64,000 nucleotides of DNA, taken from the NCBI GenBank assembly GCA_916610825.1, contig OU744447.1, positions 28,098,561 through 28,162,560 on the forward strand, given 5' to 3'. Shown in pieces: positions 53,431-64,000 of the stretch. The notes below the pieces were generated by a model. It ran no database searches and was not told the origin of the DNA. It saw only the letters and a list, made by a program, of their open reading frames with translations. Each line of letters starts with the position of its first letter. Position 1 is the stretch's first letter. This DNA comes from Haliclystus octoradiatus (Eukaryota > Cnidaria > Staurozoa > Stauromedusae > Haliclystidae). The position numbers and the translations under genes are program-made.

Positions 53431-55089
53431 ACCTACTTCGGAAATGGTTAATTACTTATAATGCTAGTTATGGTTATTCGATTAATTTGAAACAAAGATA
53501 TTCGGAATCGCTATAAAATTCTACACAAGAACATTGTAATTGTGACATCATAACTATATACTTAACAATTAAATGCTTATAATCGTGTTTGTGACGTCAT
53601 AGCTACTTTAAAACAGTTTTATGCTTAGATTGCAAATCTATTTATATCGAATCGTTTTATAACTAGAATATTCAGATTCAAAATAAAATTCTACACAAGA
53701 GAAATTTACTTGTGACGTCATACCTACTTCAGAAATGAGTAATTGCTTAAATTGCTAACCTATTTTTAAAGAATCGTTTAATAATTTGGATATTCAGATT
53801 TGCCATAAAATTTTACAAAAGACAATTTTATTTGTGACGTCATACCTACTTCAGAAATTGTTAATTACTTATATTGCTAGTTATGGTTATCCGATTAATT
53901 TGAAACAAAGATATTCGGAATCGCTATAGAATTCTACTCAAGAACATTGTAATTGTGACATCATAACTATATATAAACAATTAAATGCTTATAATCGTGT
54001 TTGTGACGTCATAGCTACTTTAAAACAGTTTTATGCTTAGATTGCAAATCTATTTATATCGAATTGTTTTATAACTAGAATATTCAGATTCAAAATAAAA
54101 TTCTACACAAGAGAAATTTATTTATGACGTCATACCTACTTCAGAAATGAGTAATTGCTAATATTGCTAACCTATTTTTAAAGAATCGTTTAATAATTTG
54201 GATATTCAGATTTGCCATAAAATTTTACAAAAGAGCATTTTATTTGTGACGTCATACCTACTTCAGAAATGGTTAATTACTTATATTGCTAGTTATGGTT
54301 ATCCGATTAATTTCAAACTAACTTATTCGAAATCGCTATAAAATACTACACAAGAACATTGTAATTGTGACCCCATAACTATATTCTAAACAGTTAAATG
54401 CTTATCATCGTGTTTGTGACGTCATAGCTACTTTAAAACAGTTTTATGCTTAGATTGCAAATCTATTTATATTGAATCGTTTTATAACTAGAATATTCAG
54501 ATTCAAAATAAAATTCTACACAAGAGAATATTATTTGTGACATCATACGTACTTCAGAAATTAGTAATTGCTTATATTGCTAGTTATAGTTATCAGATTA
54601 ATTTGACACTAGTGTATACAGAATCGCTATAAAGTTCTACAAAAAAACATTGTAATTGTGACATAATAACTATATTCTAAACAATTAATTGCTTATAATC
54701 GTGTTTGTGACGTCATAGCTACTTTAAAACAGTTTTATGCTTAGATTGCAAATCTACTTATATCGAATCGTTTTATAACTAGAATATTCAGATTCAAAAT
54801 AAAATTCTACACAAGAGAATTCTAGTTGTGACGTCATACCTACTTCAGAAATGGTTAGATACTTATATTGCTAGTTATGGTTATCCGATTAATTTCAAAC
54901 TAGTATATACGGAATCGCTATAAAATTCTACACAAGAAAATTGTGATTGTGACGTCATAACTATATTCTAAATAGTTTGATGCTTATATTGCTAACTTAT
55001 TTTTATAGAATCGTTTTATAATTTGAATATTCAGATTTGCCATAAAATTTTACAAAAGAGCATTTTATTTGTGACGTCATACCTATTTC
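53431..55089. repeat. Satellite between SINE copies 5 and 6
   Basis: About 1.66 kb of satellite. The block TTCAAACTAACTTATTCG followed by GTGACCCCATAAC occurs here (54.32 kb) and before copy 5 (52.30 kb), 2.02 kb apart. This is why type A and type B SINEs alternate. No gene is seen. Confidence 0.92.
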
Positions 55090-55457
55090 AAAGTAATGTG
55101 GACGGTGTCGCCCTACCAAAGGCACCCGTACCACTCCTCTATTTCTAGAGGAGTGGCTCTTTTCGCTAAGAGCAATGATGTTAAACGCTCCTTAAATCTC
55201 AGCCGCGACACTGCAGATCAATTTCAACAGATTTCATGGCAGATAGGCCTTGATTGTCAATGCGCAACAATGCGCCGCAGCTACTCACAATGCAATTCCT
55301 TCTGAACCATTCCATCTGCCATCCTTAGATGGTACTCATTTGATGTTTCAGATAAAGTCAAGGCTGAGTTGACGTGAGGGGATTTGAACCACAGTCGATC
55401 AGATATGATACGATCTGAAGTTCGGTTGCTCTACCAACTGAACTATTCACCAAAACC
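55090..55457 (-). mobile_element. tRNA-derived SINE, type B, copy 6
   Basis: A type B copy in the second full 7,898-bp repeat, exactly 7,898 bp from copy 4. I found no difference from copy 4. The left target duplicate is ACCTATTTC, the right ACCTACTTC. Promoter boxes and hairpins are intact. Confidence 0.87.
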
Positions 55458-58400
55458 ACCTACTTCGGAAATGGTTAATTACTTATAATGCTAGTTATGG
55501 TTATTCCATGAATTTCAAACCAAGTTATTCGGAATCGCTATAAAATACTACACAAGAACATTGTAATTGTGACATCATAACTATAATCTAAATAGCTGAA
55601 TGCGTATAATTGTGTTTGTGACGACATAGCTACTTTAAAACAGTTCGATGCTTTGATTGCAAATCTATTTATATCGATTCGTTTCATAACTACAATATTC
55701 GGATTCAAACTAAAATTCTAAACAAGAGCATTTTATTTGTGACGTCATACCTACTTCAGAAATGGCTAATTACTTATATTGCTAATTATGGTTATCCGAT
55801 TAATTTGAAACAAAGATATTCGGAATCGCTATAAAATTCTACACAAGAACATTGTAATTGTGACATCATAACTATATATAAACAATTAAATGCTTATAAT
55901 CGTGTTTGTGACGTCATAGCTACTTTAAAACAGTTTTATGCTTAGATTGCAAATCTATTTTTATCGAATCGTTTTATAACTAGAATATTCAGATTCGAAA
56001 TAAAATTCTACACGAGAGAAATTTATTTGTGACGTCATACTTACTTCAGAAATGAGTAATTGCTTATATTGCTAACCTATTTTTAAAGAATCGTTTAATA
56101 ATTTGGATATTCAGATTTGCCATAAAATTTTACAAAAGAGCATTTTATTTGTGACGTCATACCTACTTCAGAAATGGTTAATTACTTATATTGGTAGTTA
56201 TGGTTATCCGATTAATTTCAAACTAACTTATTCGAAATCGCTATAAAATACTACACAAGAACATTGTAATTGTGACATCATAACTATATTCTAAACAGTT
56301 AAATGCTTATATTCCTATTTGTGACAACATACCTACTTTAAAACAGTTTGATGCTTAGATAGCAAATCTATTTTAATCGAATCATTTCTAACTAGAATAT
56401 TCAGATTCAAACTGTAATTCTACACAAGAGCATTCTAGTTGTGACGTCATACCTACTTCAGAAATGGTTAATTACTTATATTGCTAGTTATGGTTATCCG
56501 ATTAATTTCAAACTAGGTTATTCGAAATCGCTATAAAATTCTACACAAGAACATTGTAATTGTGACATAATAACTATATTCTAAATAATTAATTGCTTAT
56601 AATCGTGTTTGTGACGTCATAGCTACTTTAAAACAGTTTTATGCTTAGATTGCAAATCTACTTATATCAAATCGTTTTATAACTAGAATATTCAGATTCA
56701 AAATAAAATTCTACACAAGAGAATTCTAGTTGTGACGTCATACCTACTTCAGAAATGGTTAATTACTTATATTGCTAGTTATGGTTATCCGAATAATTTG
56801 AAACAAAGATATTCGGAATTGCTATAAAATTCTACACAAGAACATTGTAATTGTGACATCATAACTATATATAAACAATTAAATGCTTATAATCGTGTTT
56901 CTGACGTCATAGCTACTTTAAAACTGTTTTATGCTTAGATTGCAAATCTATTTATATCGAATCGTTTTATAACTAGAATATTCAGATTCAAAATAAACTT
57001 CTACACAAGAGAAATTTATTTATGACGTCATACCTACTTCAGAAATGAGTAAATGCTAATATTGCTAACCTATTTTTAAAGAATCGTTTAACAATTTGGA
57101 TATTCAGATTTGCCATAAAATTTTACAAAAGAGCATTTTATTTGTGACGTCATACCTACTTCAGAAATGGTTAATTACTTATATTACTAGTTATGGTTAT
57201 CCGATTAATTTCAAACTAAGTTATTCGAAATCGCTATAAAATTCTACACAAGAACATTGTAATTGTGACATAATAACTATATTCTAAATAATTAATTGCT
57301 TATAATCGTGTTTTTGACGTCATAGCTACTTTAAAACAGTTTTATGCTTAGATTGCAAATCTACTTATATCAAATCGTTTTATAACTAGAATATTTAGAT
57401 TCAAAATAAAATTCTACACAAGAGAATTCTAGTTGTGACGTCATACCTACTTCAGAAATGGTTAATTACTTATATTGCTAGTTATGGTTATCCGAATAAT
57501 TTGAAACAAAGATATTCGGAATCGCTATAAAATTCTACACAAGAACATTGTAATTGTGACATCATAACTATATATAAACAATTAAATGCTTATAATCGTG
57601 TTTGTGACGTCATAGCTACTTTAAAACTGTTTTATGCTTAGATTGCAAATCTATTTATATCGAATCGTTTTATAACTAGAATATTCAGATTCAAAATAAA
57701 CTTCTACACAAGAGAAATTTATTTATGACGTCATACCTACTTCAGAAATGAGTAAATGCTAATATTGCTAACCTATTTTTAAAGAATCGTTTAACAATTT
57801 GGATATTCAGATTTGCCATAAAATTTTACAAAAGAGCATTTTATTTGTGACGTCATACCTACTTCAGAAATAGTTAATTACTTATATTGCTAGTTATGGT
57901 TTTTCGATTAATTTCAAACTAAGTTATTCGAAATCGCTATAAAATTCTACACAAGAACATTGTAATTGTGACATAATAACTATATTCTAAATAATTAATT
58001 GTTTATAATCGTGTTTGTGACGTCATAGCTACTTTAAAACAGTTTTATGCTTAGATGGCAAATCTACTTATATCAAATTGTTTTATAACTAGAATATTCA
58101 GATTCAAAATAAAATTCTACACAAGAGAATTCTAGTTGTGACGTCATACCTACTTCAGAAATGGTTAATTACTTATATTGCTAGTTATGGTTATCCGATT
58201 AATTTCAAACTAGTATATAAGAAACCGCTATAAAATTCTACACAAGAAAACTGTAATTGTGACATCATAACTATATTTTGAATAGTTGAATGCGTATAAT
58301 TCTGTTTGTGACGACATAGCTACTTTAAAACAGTTTGATGCTTTGATTTATTTATATCGAATCGTTCCATAACTACAATATTCAGATTAAAACTAAAATT

Positions 58401-60961
58401 CTAAACAAGAGCATTTTATTTGTGACGTCATACCTACTTCAGAAATGGTCAATTACTTATATTGCTAGTTATGGTTATCCGATTTATTTGAAACAAAGAT
58501 ATTCGGAATCGCTATTAAATTCTACACAAGAACATTGTAATTGTGATATCATAACTATATACTTAACAATTAAATGCTTATAATCGTGTTTGTGACGTCA
58601 TAGCTACTTTAAAACAGTTTTATGCTTAGATTGCAAATCTATTTATATCGTATCGTTTTATAACTAGAATATTCAGATTCAAAATAAAATTCTACACAAG
58701 AGAAATTTACTTGTGACGTCATACCTACTTCAGAAATGAGAAATTGCTTATATTGCAAACCTATTTTTAAAGAATCATTCAATAATTTGGATATTCAGAT
58801 TTGCCATAAAGTTTTACAAAAGACCATTTTATTTGTGACGTCATACCTACTTCAGAAATGGTTAATTACTTATATTGCTAGTTATGGTTATCCGAATAAT
58901 TTGAAACAAAGATATTCGGAATCGCTATAAAATTCTACACAAGAACATTGTAATTGTGACATCATAACTATATATAAACAATTAAATGCTTATAATCGTG
59001 TTTGTGACGTCATAGCTACTTTGAAACTGTTTTATGCTTAGATTGCAAATCTATTTATATCGAAACGTTTTATAACTAGAATATTCAGATTCAAAATAAA
59101 CTTCTACACAAGAGAAATTTATTTATGACGTCATACCTACTTCAGAAATGAGTAAATGCTAATATTGCTAACCTATTTTTAAAGAATCGTTTAATAATTT
59201 GGATATTCAGATTTGCCATAAAATTTTACAGAAGAGCATTTTATTTGTGACGTCATACCTACTTCAGAAATGGTAAATTACTTATATTGCTAGTTATGGT
59301 TATCCGATTAATTTCAAACTAACTTATTCGAAATCGCAATAAAATACTACACAAGAACATTGTAATTGTGACCCCATAACTATATTCTAAACAGTTAAAT
59401 GCTTATAATCGTGTTTGTGACGTCATAGCTACTTCAAAACAGTTTTATGCTTAGATTGCAAATCTATTTATATCGAATCGTTTTCTAACTAGAATATTCA
59501 GATTCAAAATAAACTTCTACACAAGAGAAATTTATTTATGACGTCATACCTACTTCAGAAATGAGTAATTGCTTAAATTACCAGTTATAGTTATCCAATT
59601 AATTTCAAACTAGTATATACGGAATCGTTCTAAAATTCTACAGAAGAACATTGTAATTGTGACATAATAACTATATTCTAAACAGTTAAATGCTTATAAT
59701 CCTGTTTGTGACGTCATAGCTACTTTAAAACAGTTTGATGCTTAGATTGCAAATCTATTTATATCGAATCGTTTTATAACTAGAATATTCAGATTCAAAC
59801 TGTAATTCTACACAAGAGCATTTTATTTGTGACGTCATACCTACTTCAGAAATGGTTAATTGCTTATATTGCTAGTTATTGTTATATGATTAATTTCAAA
59901 CGAAGATATTCAGAATTGCCCGAAAATTCTACACATCAACGTTGTCATTGTGACCTCATACTATAATCGAAACAGTTAAATGCTTATAACTGTGTTTGTG
60001 ACGTCGTAGCTACTTTAAAACAGTTTGATGCTGATATTGCTAACTTATTTATTTAGAATCGTTTCATAACTAGAATATTCAGATTCAAACTAAATTTCTA
60101 AACAATAGCATTTTATTTGTGACGTCATACCTACTTCAGAAATGGTTAATTACTTATATTGCTAGTTATGGTTATCCGATTAATTTCAAACTAACTTATT
60201 CGAAATCGCTATAAAATACTACACAAGAACATTGTAATTGTGACCCCATAACTATATTCTAAACAGTTAAATGCTTATCATCGTGTTTGTGACGTCATAG
60301 CTACTTTAAAACAGTTTTATGCTTAGATTGCAAATCTATTTATATTGAATCGTTTTATAACTAGAATATTCAGATTCAAAATAAAATTCTACACAAGAGA
60401 ATATTATTTGTGACATCATACGTACTTCAGAAATTAGTAATTGCTTATATTGCTAGTTATAGTTATCAGATTAATTTGACACTAGTGTATACGGAATCGC
60501 TATAAAGTTCTACAAAAAAACATTGTAATTGTGACATAATAACTATATTCTAAACAATTAATTGCTTATAATCGTGTTTGTGACGTCATAGCTACTTTAA
60601 AACAGTTTTATGATTAGATTGCAAATCTACTTATATCGAATCGTTTTATAACTAGAATATTCAGATTCAAAATAAAATTCTACACAAGAGAATTCTAGTT
60701 GTGACGTCATACCTACTTCAGAAATGGTTAATTACTTATATTGCTAGTTATGGTTATCCGATTATTTTCAAACTAGTATATACAGAATCGCTATAGAATT
60801 CTACACAAGAAAATTGTGATTGTGACGTAATACTATATTTTAAACAGTTTGATGCTTATATTGCTAACTTATTTTTATAGAATCGTTTTATTATTTGAAT
60901 ATTCAGATTCGCACTAAAATTTTACAAAAGAGCATTTTATTTGTGACGTCATACCTACTTC
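55458..60961. repeat. Satellite between SINE copies 6 and 7
   Basis: About 5.5 kb of satellite, the 7,898-bp counterpart of 47560-53063. Scattered single-base differences are seen. Near 59.75 kb one beta subunit carries GATTGCAAATCTATTTATATCG where the other copy has GATAGCAAATCTATTTTAATCG, a patch that looks like gene conversion from a neighbouring beta subunit. No gene is seen. Confidence 0.92.
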
Positions 60962-61328
60962 AAAGTAATGTGGACGGTGTCGCCCTACCAAAGGCACCCG
61001 TACCACTCCTCTATTTCTAGAGGAGTGGCTCTTTTCGCTAAGAGCAATGATGTTAACGCTCCTTAGATCTCAGCCGCGACACTGCAGATCAATTTCAACA
61101 GACTTCATGGCAGATAGGCCTTGATTGTCAATGCGCAACAATGCGCCGCAGCTACTCAAAATGCAATTCCTTCTGAACCATTCAATCCGCCATCCTTAGA
61201 TGGTACTCATTTGATGTTTCAGATAAAGTCAAGGCTGAGTTGACGTGAGGGGATTTGAACCACAGTCGATCAGATATGATACGATCTGAAGTTCGGTTGC
61301 TCTACCAACTGAGCTATTTACCAAAATC
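60962..61328 (-). mobile_element. tRNA-derived SINE, type A, copy 7
   Basis: A type A copy, the counterpart of copy 5 at a spacing of 7,899 bp. Target duplicates are ACCTACTTC on both sides. Promoter boxes and hairpins are intact. The satellite to its left has GCACTAAAATTTT in place of GCAATAAAATTTT, one of the few changes between the two long copies. Confidence 0.87.
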
Positions 61329-62987
61329 ACCTACTTCGGAAATGGTTAATTACTTATAATGCTAGTTATGGTTATTCGATTAATTTGAAACAAAGATATT
61401 CGGAATCGCTATAAAATTCTACACAAGAACATTGTAATTGTGACATCATAACTATATACTTAACAATTAAATGCTTATAATCGTGTTTGTGACGTCATAG
61501 CTACTTTAAAACAGTTTTATGCTTAGATTGCAAATCTATTTATATCGAATCGTTTTATAACTAGAATATTCAGATTCAAAATAAAATTCTACACAAGAGA
61601 AATTTACTTGTGACGTCATACCTACTTCAGAAATGAGTAATTGCTTAAATTGCTAACCTATTTTTAAAGAATCGTTTAATAATTTGGATATTCAGATTTG
61701 CCATAAAATTTTACAAAAGACAATTTTATTTGTGACGTCATACCTACTTCAGAAATTGTTAATTACTTATATTGCTAGTTATGGTTATCCGATTAATTTG
61801 AAACAAAGATATTCGGAATCGCTATAGAATTCTACTCAAGAACATTGTAATTGTGACATCATAACTATATATAAACAATTAAATGCTTATAATCGTGTTT
61901 GTGACGTCATAGCTACTTTAAAACAGTTTTATGCTTAGATTGCAAATCTATTTATATCGAATTGTTTTATAACTAGAATATTCAGATTCAAAATAAAATT
62001 CTACACAAGAGAAATTTATTTATGACGTCATACCTACTTCAGAAATGAGTAATTGCTAATATTGCTAACCTATTTTTAAAGAATCGTTTAATAATTTGGA
62101 TATTCAGATTTGCCATAAAATTTTACAAAAGAGCATTTTATTTGTGACGTCATACCTACTTCAGAAATGGTTAATTACTTATATTGCTAGTTATGGTTAT
62201 CCGATTAATTTCAAACTAACTTATTCGAAATCGCTATAAAATACTACACAAGAACATTGTAATTGTGACCCCATAACTATATTCTAAACAGTTAAATGCT
62301 TATCATCGTGTTTGTGACGTCATAGCTACTTTAAAACAGTTTTATGCTTAGATTGCAAATCTATTTATATTGAATCGTTTTATAACTAGAATATTCAGAT
62401 TCAAAATAAAATTCTACACAAGAGAATATTATTTGTGACATCATACGTACTTCAGAAATTAGTAATTGCTTATATTGCTAGTTATAGTTATCAGATTAAT
62501 TTGACACTAGTGTATACGGAATCGCTATAAAGTTCTACAAAAAAACATTGTAATTGTGACATAATAACTATATTCTAAACAATTAATTGCTTATAATCGT
62601 GTTTGTGACGTCATAGCTACTTTAAAACAGTTTTATGCTTAGATTGCAAATCTACTTATATCGAATCGTTTTATAACTAGAATATTCAGATTCAAAATAA
62701 AATTCTACACAAGAGAATTCTAGTTGTGACGTCATACCTACTTCAGAAATGGTTAGATACTTATATTGCTAGTTATGGTTATCCGATTAATTTCAAACTA
62801 GTATATACGGAATCGCTATAAAATTCTACACAAGAAAATTGTGATTGTGACGTCATAACTATATTCTAAACAGTTTGATGCTTATATTGCTAACTTATTT
62901 TTATAGAATCGTTTTATAATTTGAATATTCAGATTTGCCATAAAATTTTACAAAAGAGCATTTTATTTGTGACGTCATACCTATTTC
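61329..62987. repeat. Satellite between SINE copies 7 and 8
   Basis: About 1.66 kb of satellite, the counterpart of 53431-55089, with the same subunit order. The junction between the second and third 7,898-bp copies lies within it, near 62.14 kb. No gene is seen. Confidence 0.92.
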
Positions 62988-63355
62988 AAAGTAATGTGGA
63001 CGGTGTCGCCCTACCAAAATCACCCGTACCACTCCTCTATTTCTAGAGGAGTGGCTCTTTTCGCTAAGAGCAATGATGTTAAACGCTCCTTAAATCTCAG
63101 CTGCGACACTGCAGATCAATTTCAACAGATTTCATGGCAGATAGGCCTTGATTGTCAATGCGCAACAATGCGCCGCAGCTACTCACAATGCAATTCCTTC
63201 TGAACCATTCCATCTGCCATCCTTAGATGGTACTCATTTGATGTTTCAGATAAAGTCAAGGCTGAGTTGACGTGAGGGGATTTGAACCACAGTTGATCAG
63301 ATATGATACGATCTGAAGTTCGGTTGCTCTACCAACTGAACTATTCACCAAAACC
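62988..63355 (-). mobile_element. tRNA-derived SINE, type B, copy 8
   Basis: A type B copy in the partial third 7,898-bp repeat. It has a few private changes: CCAAAATCACCCG for CCAAAGGCACCCG, CAGCTGCGAC for CAGCCGCGAC, and CACAGTTGATC for CACAGTCGATC. The left target duplicate is ACCTATTTC, the right ACCTACTTC. Promoter boxes and the large hairpin are intact. Confidence 0.86.
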
Positions 63356-64000
63356 ACCTACTTCGGAAATGGTTAATTACTTATAATGCTAGTTATGGTT
63401 ATTCGATGAATTTCAAACCAAGTTATTCGGAATCGCTATAAAATACTACACAAGAACATTGTAATTGTGACATCATAACTATAATCTAAATAGTTGAATG
63501 CGTATAATTGTGTTTGTGACGACATAGCTACTTTAAAACAGTTCGATGCTTTGATTGCAAATCTATTTATATCGATTCGTTTCATAACTACAATATTCGG
63601 ATTCAAACTAAAATTCTAAACAAGAGCATTTTATTTGTGACGTCATACCTACTTCAGAAATGGTTAATTACTTATATTGCTAGTTATGGTTATCCGATTA
63701 ATTTCAAACTAAGTTATTCGAAATCGCTATAAAATACTACACAAGAACATTGTAAATGTGACCCCATGGCTATATTCTAAGCAGTTAAATGCTTATAATC
63801 GTGTTTGTGACATCATAGCTACTTTAAAACAGTTTTATGCTTAGATTGCAAATCTATTTATATCGAATCGTTTTATAACTAGAATATTCAGATTCAAAAT
63901 AAAATTCTACACAAGAGTAATTTGTTTGTATCGTCATACCTATTTCAGAAATGAGTAATTGCTTATATTGCTAACCTTCTTTTTAAAGAATCGTTTTATA
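63356..64000. repeat. Satellite, right end of window
   Basis: The sequence follows the 7,898-bp repeat for about 0.3 kb after the SINE. Near 63.65 kb it switches to another subunit order (AACTAAGTTATTCG where the repeat has GAAACAAAGATATTCGG). The last subunits carry private variants (GTGACCCCATGGC, TTTGTATCGTCATACC), so they may mark the edge of the homogenised zone. No gene is seen. Confidence 0.9.

Larger units (their letters stand above)
46350..63650. repeat. 7,898-bp higher-order repeat carrying two SINE copies
   Basis: The type B SINE motif ATGTGGACGGTGTCGCC lies at 47198, 55096 and 62994, exactly 7,898 bp apart each time. The type A copies at 53070 and 60969 are 7,899 bp apart, and a satellite stretch at 50838 recurs at 58736, again 7,898. 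Two full copies are present (about 46.35-54.24 and 54.24-62.14 kb), followed by a third partial one that ends near 63.65 kb. A related but rearranged copy lies upstream (about 40.2-46.35 kb). In it the B-to-B spacing is 6,162 bp, one more 703-bp unit is present, and a roughly 2.02-kb block with the type A SINE and another of about 0.42 kb are missing. Few differences are seen between the two full copies. Confidence 0.9.

Overview
This window is almost entirely non-genic repeat DNA, very AT-rich, from what is most likely an invertebrate animal nuclear genome. The reasons are long tandem satellite arrays with higher-order structure, an endonuclease-bearing Penelope-like retroelement (PLE), and a tRNA-derived SINE with a Pol III A box and B box. 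I cannot name the species. I see no host protein gene, no rRNA, no intact tRNA, no CRISPR array and no bacterial feature.

Layout. Positions 1-4025 are satellite. Positions 4026-7113 hold one PLE on the minus strand. It has two near-identical 440-bp direct repeats, a hammerhead-ribozyme-like motif in each repeat, and a reverse transcriptase (RT) plus GIY-YIG endonuclease whose coding is split over two overlapping frames. Positions 7114-37681 are uninterrupted satellite. From 37682 to 64000 the satellite carries eight copies of one 367-368 bp SINE, all in the same orientation and at the same place in the repeat unit.

The satellite is built from related subunits that each begin near GTGACGTCATA, which contains the 8-bp CRE palindrome TGACGTCA. 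They are alpha (about 120 bp), alpha-prime (about 122 bp), beta (about 121 bp) and gamma (about 49 bp, a shortened form). The usual order alpha-gamma-beta gives a 290-bp composite, often with alpha-prime inserted. Composites are organised into nested higher-order repeats (HORs) whose periods I measured between diagnostic variants: 2,222 bp (left end), 580 bp (7.1-9.7 kb), 4,688 bp with a 5,262-bp variant (9.5-23.5 kb), about 1,980 bp and about 6,365 bp (22.6-35.2 kb), about 703 bp (42.7-44.8 kb) and 7,898 bp (46.3-63.65 kb). Spacing in the last block is exact to the base over two periods, which indicates very recent amplification or homogenisation.

The SINE seems to have inserted once, with a 9-bp target duplication (ACCTACTTC), and then to have been carried along as part of the satellite unit. 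It diverged into two types (A and B) that now alternate inside the 7.9-kb HOR. The points most worth a second look are the SINE-bearing HOR, the near-invariant CRE-containing box at every subunit boundary, and the PLE ribozyme motif, whose stem II contains the start codon of the downstream reading frame. HOR edges are read by eye and approximate; diagnostic spacings are exact where given.
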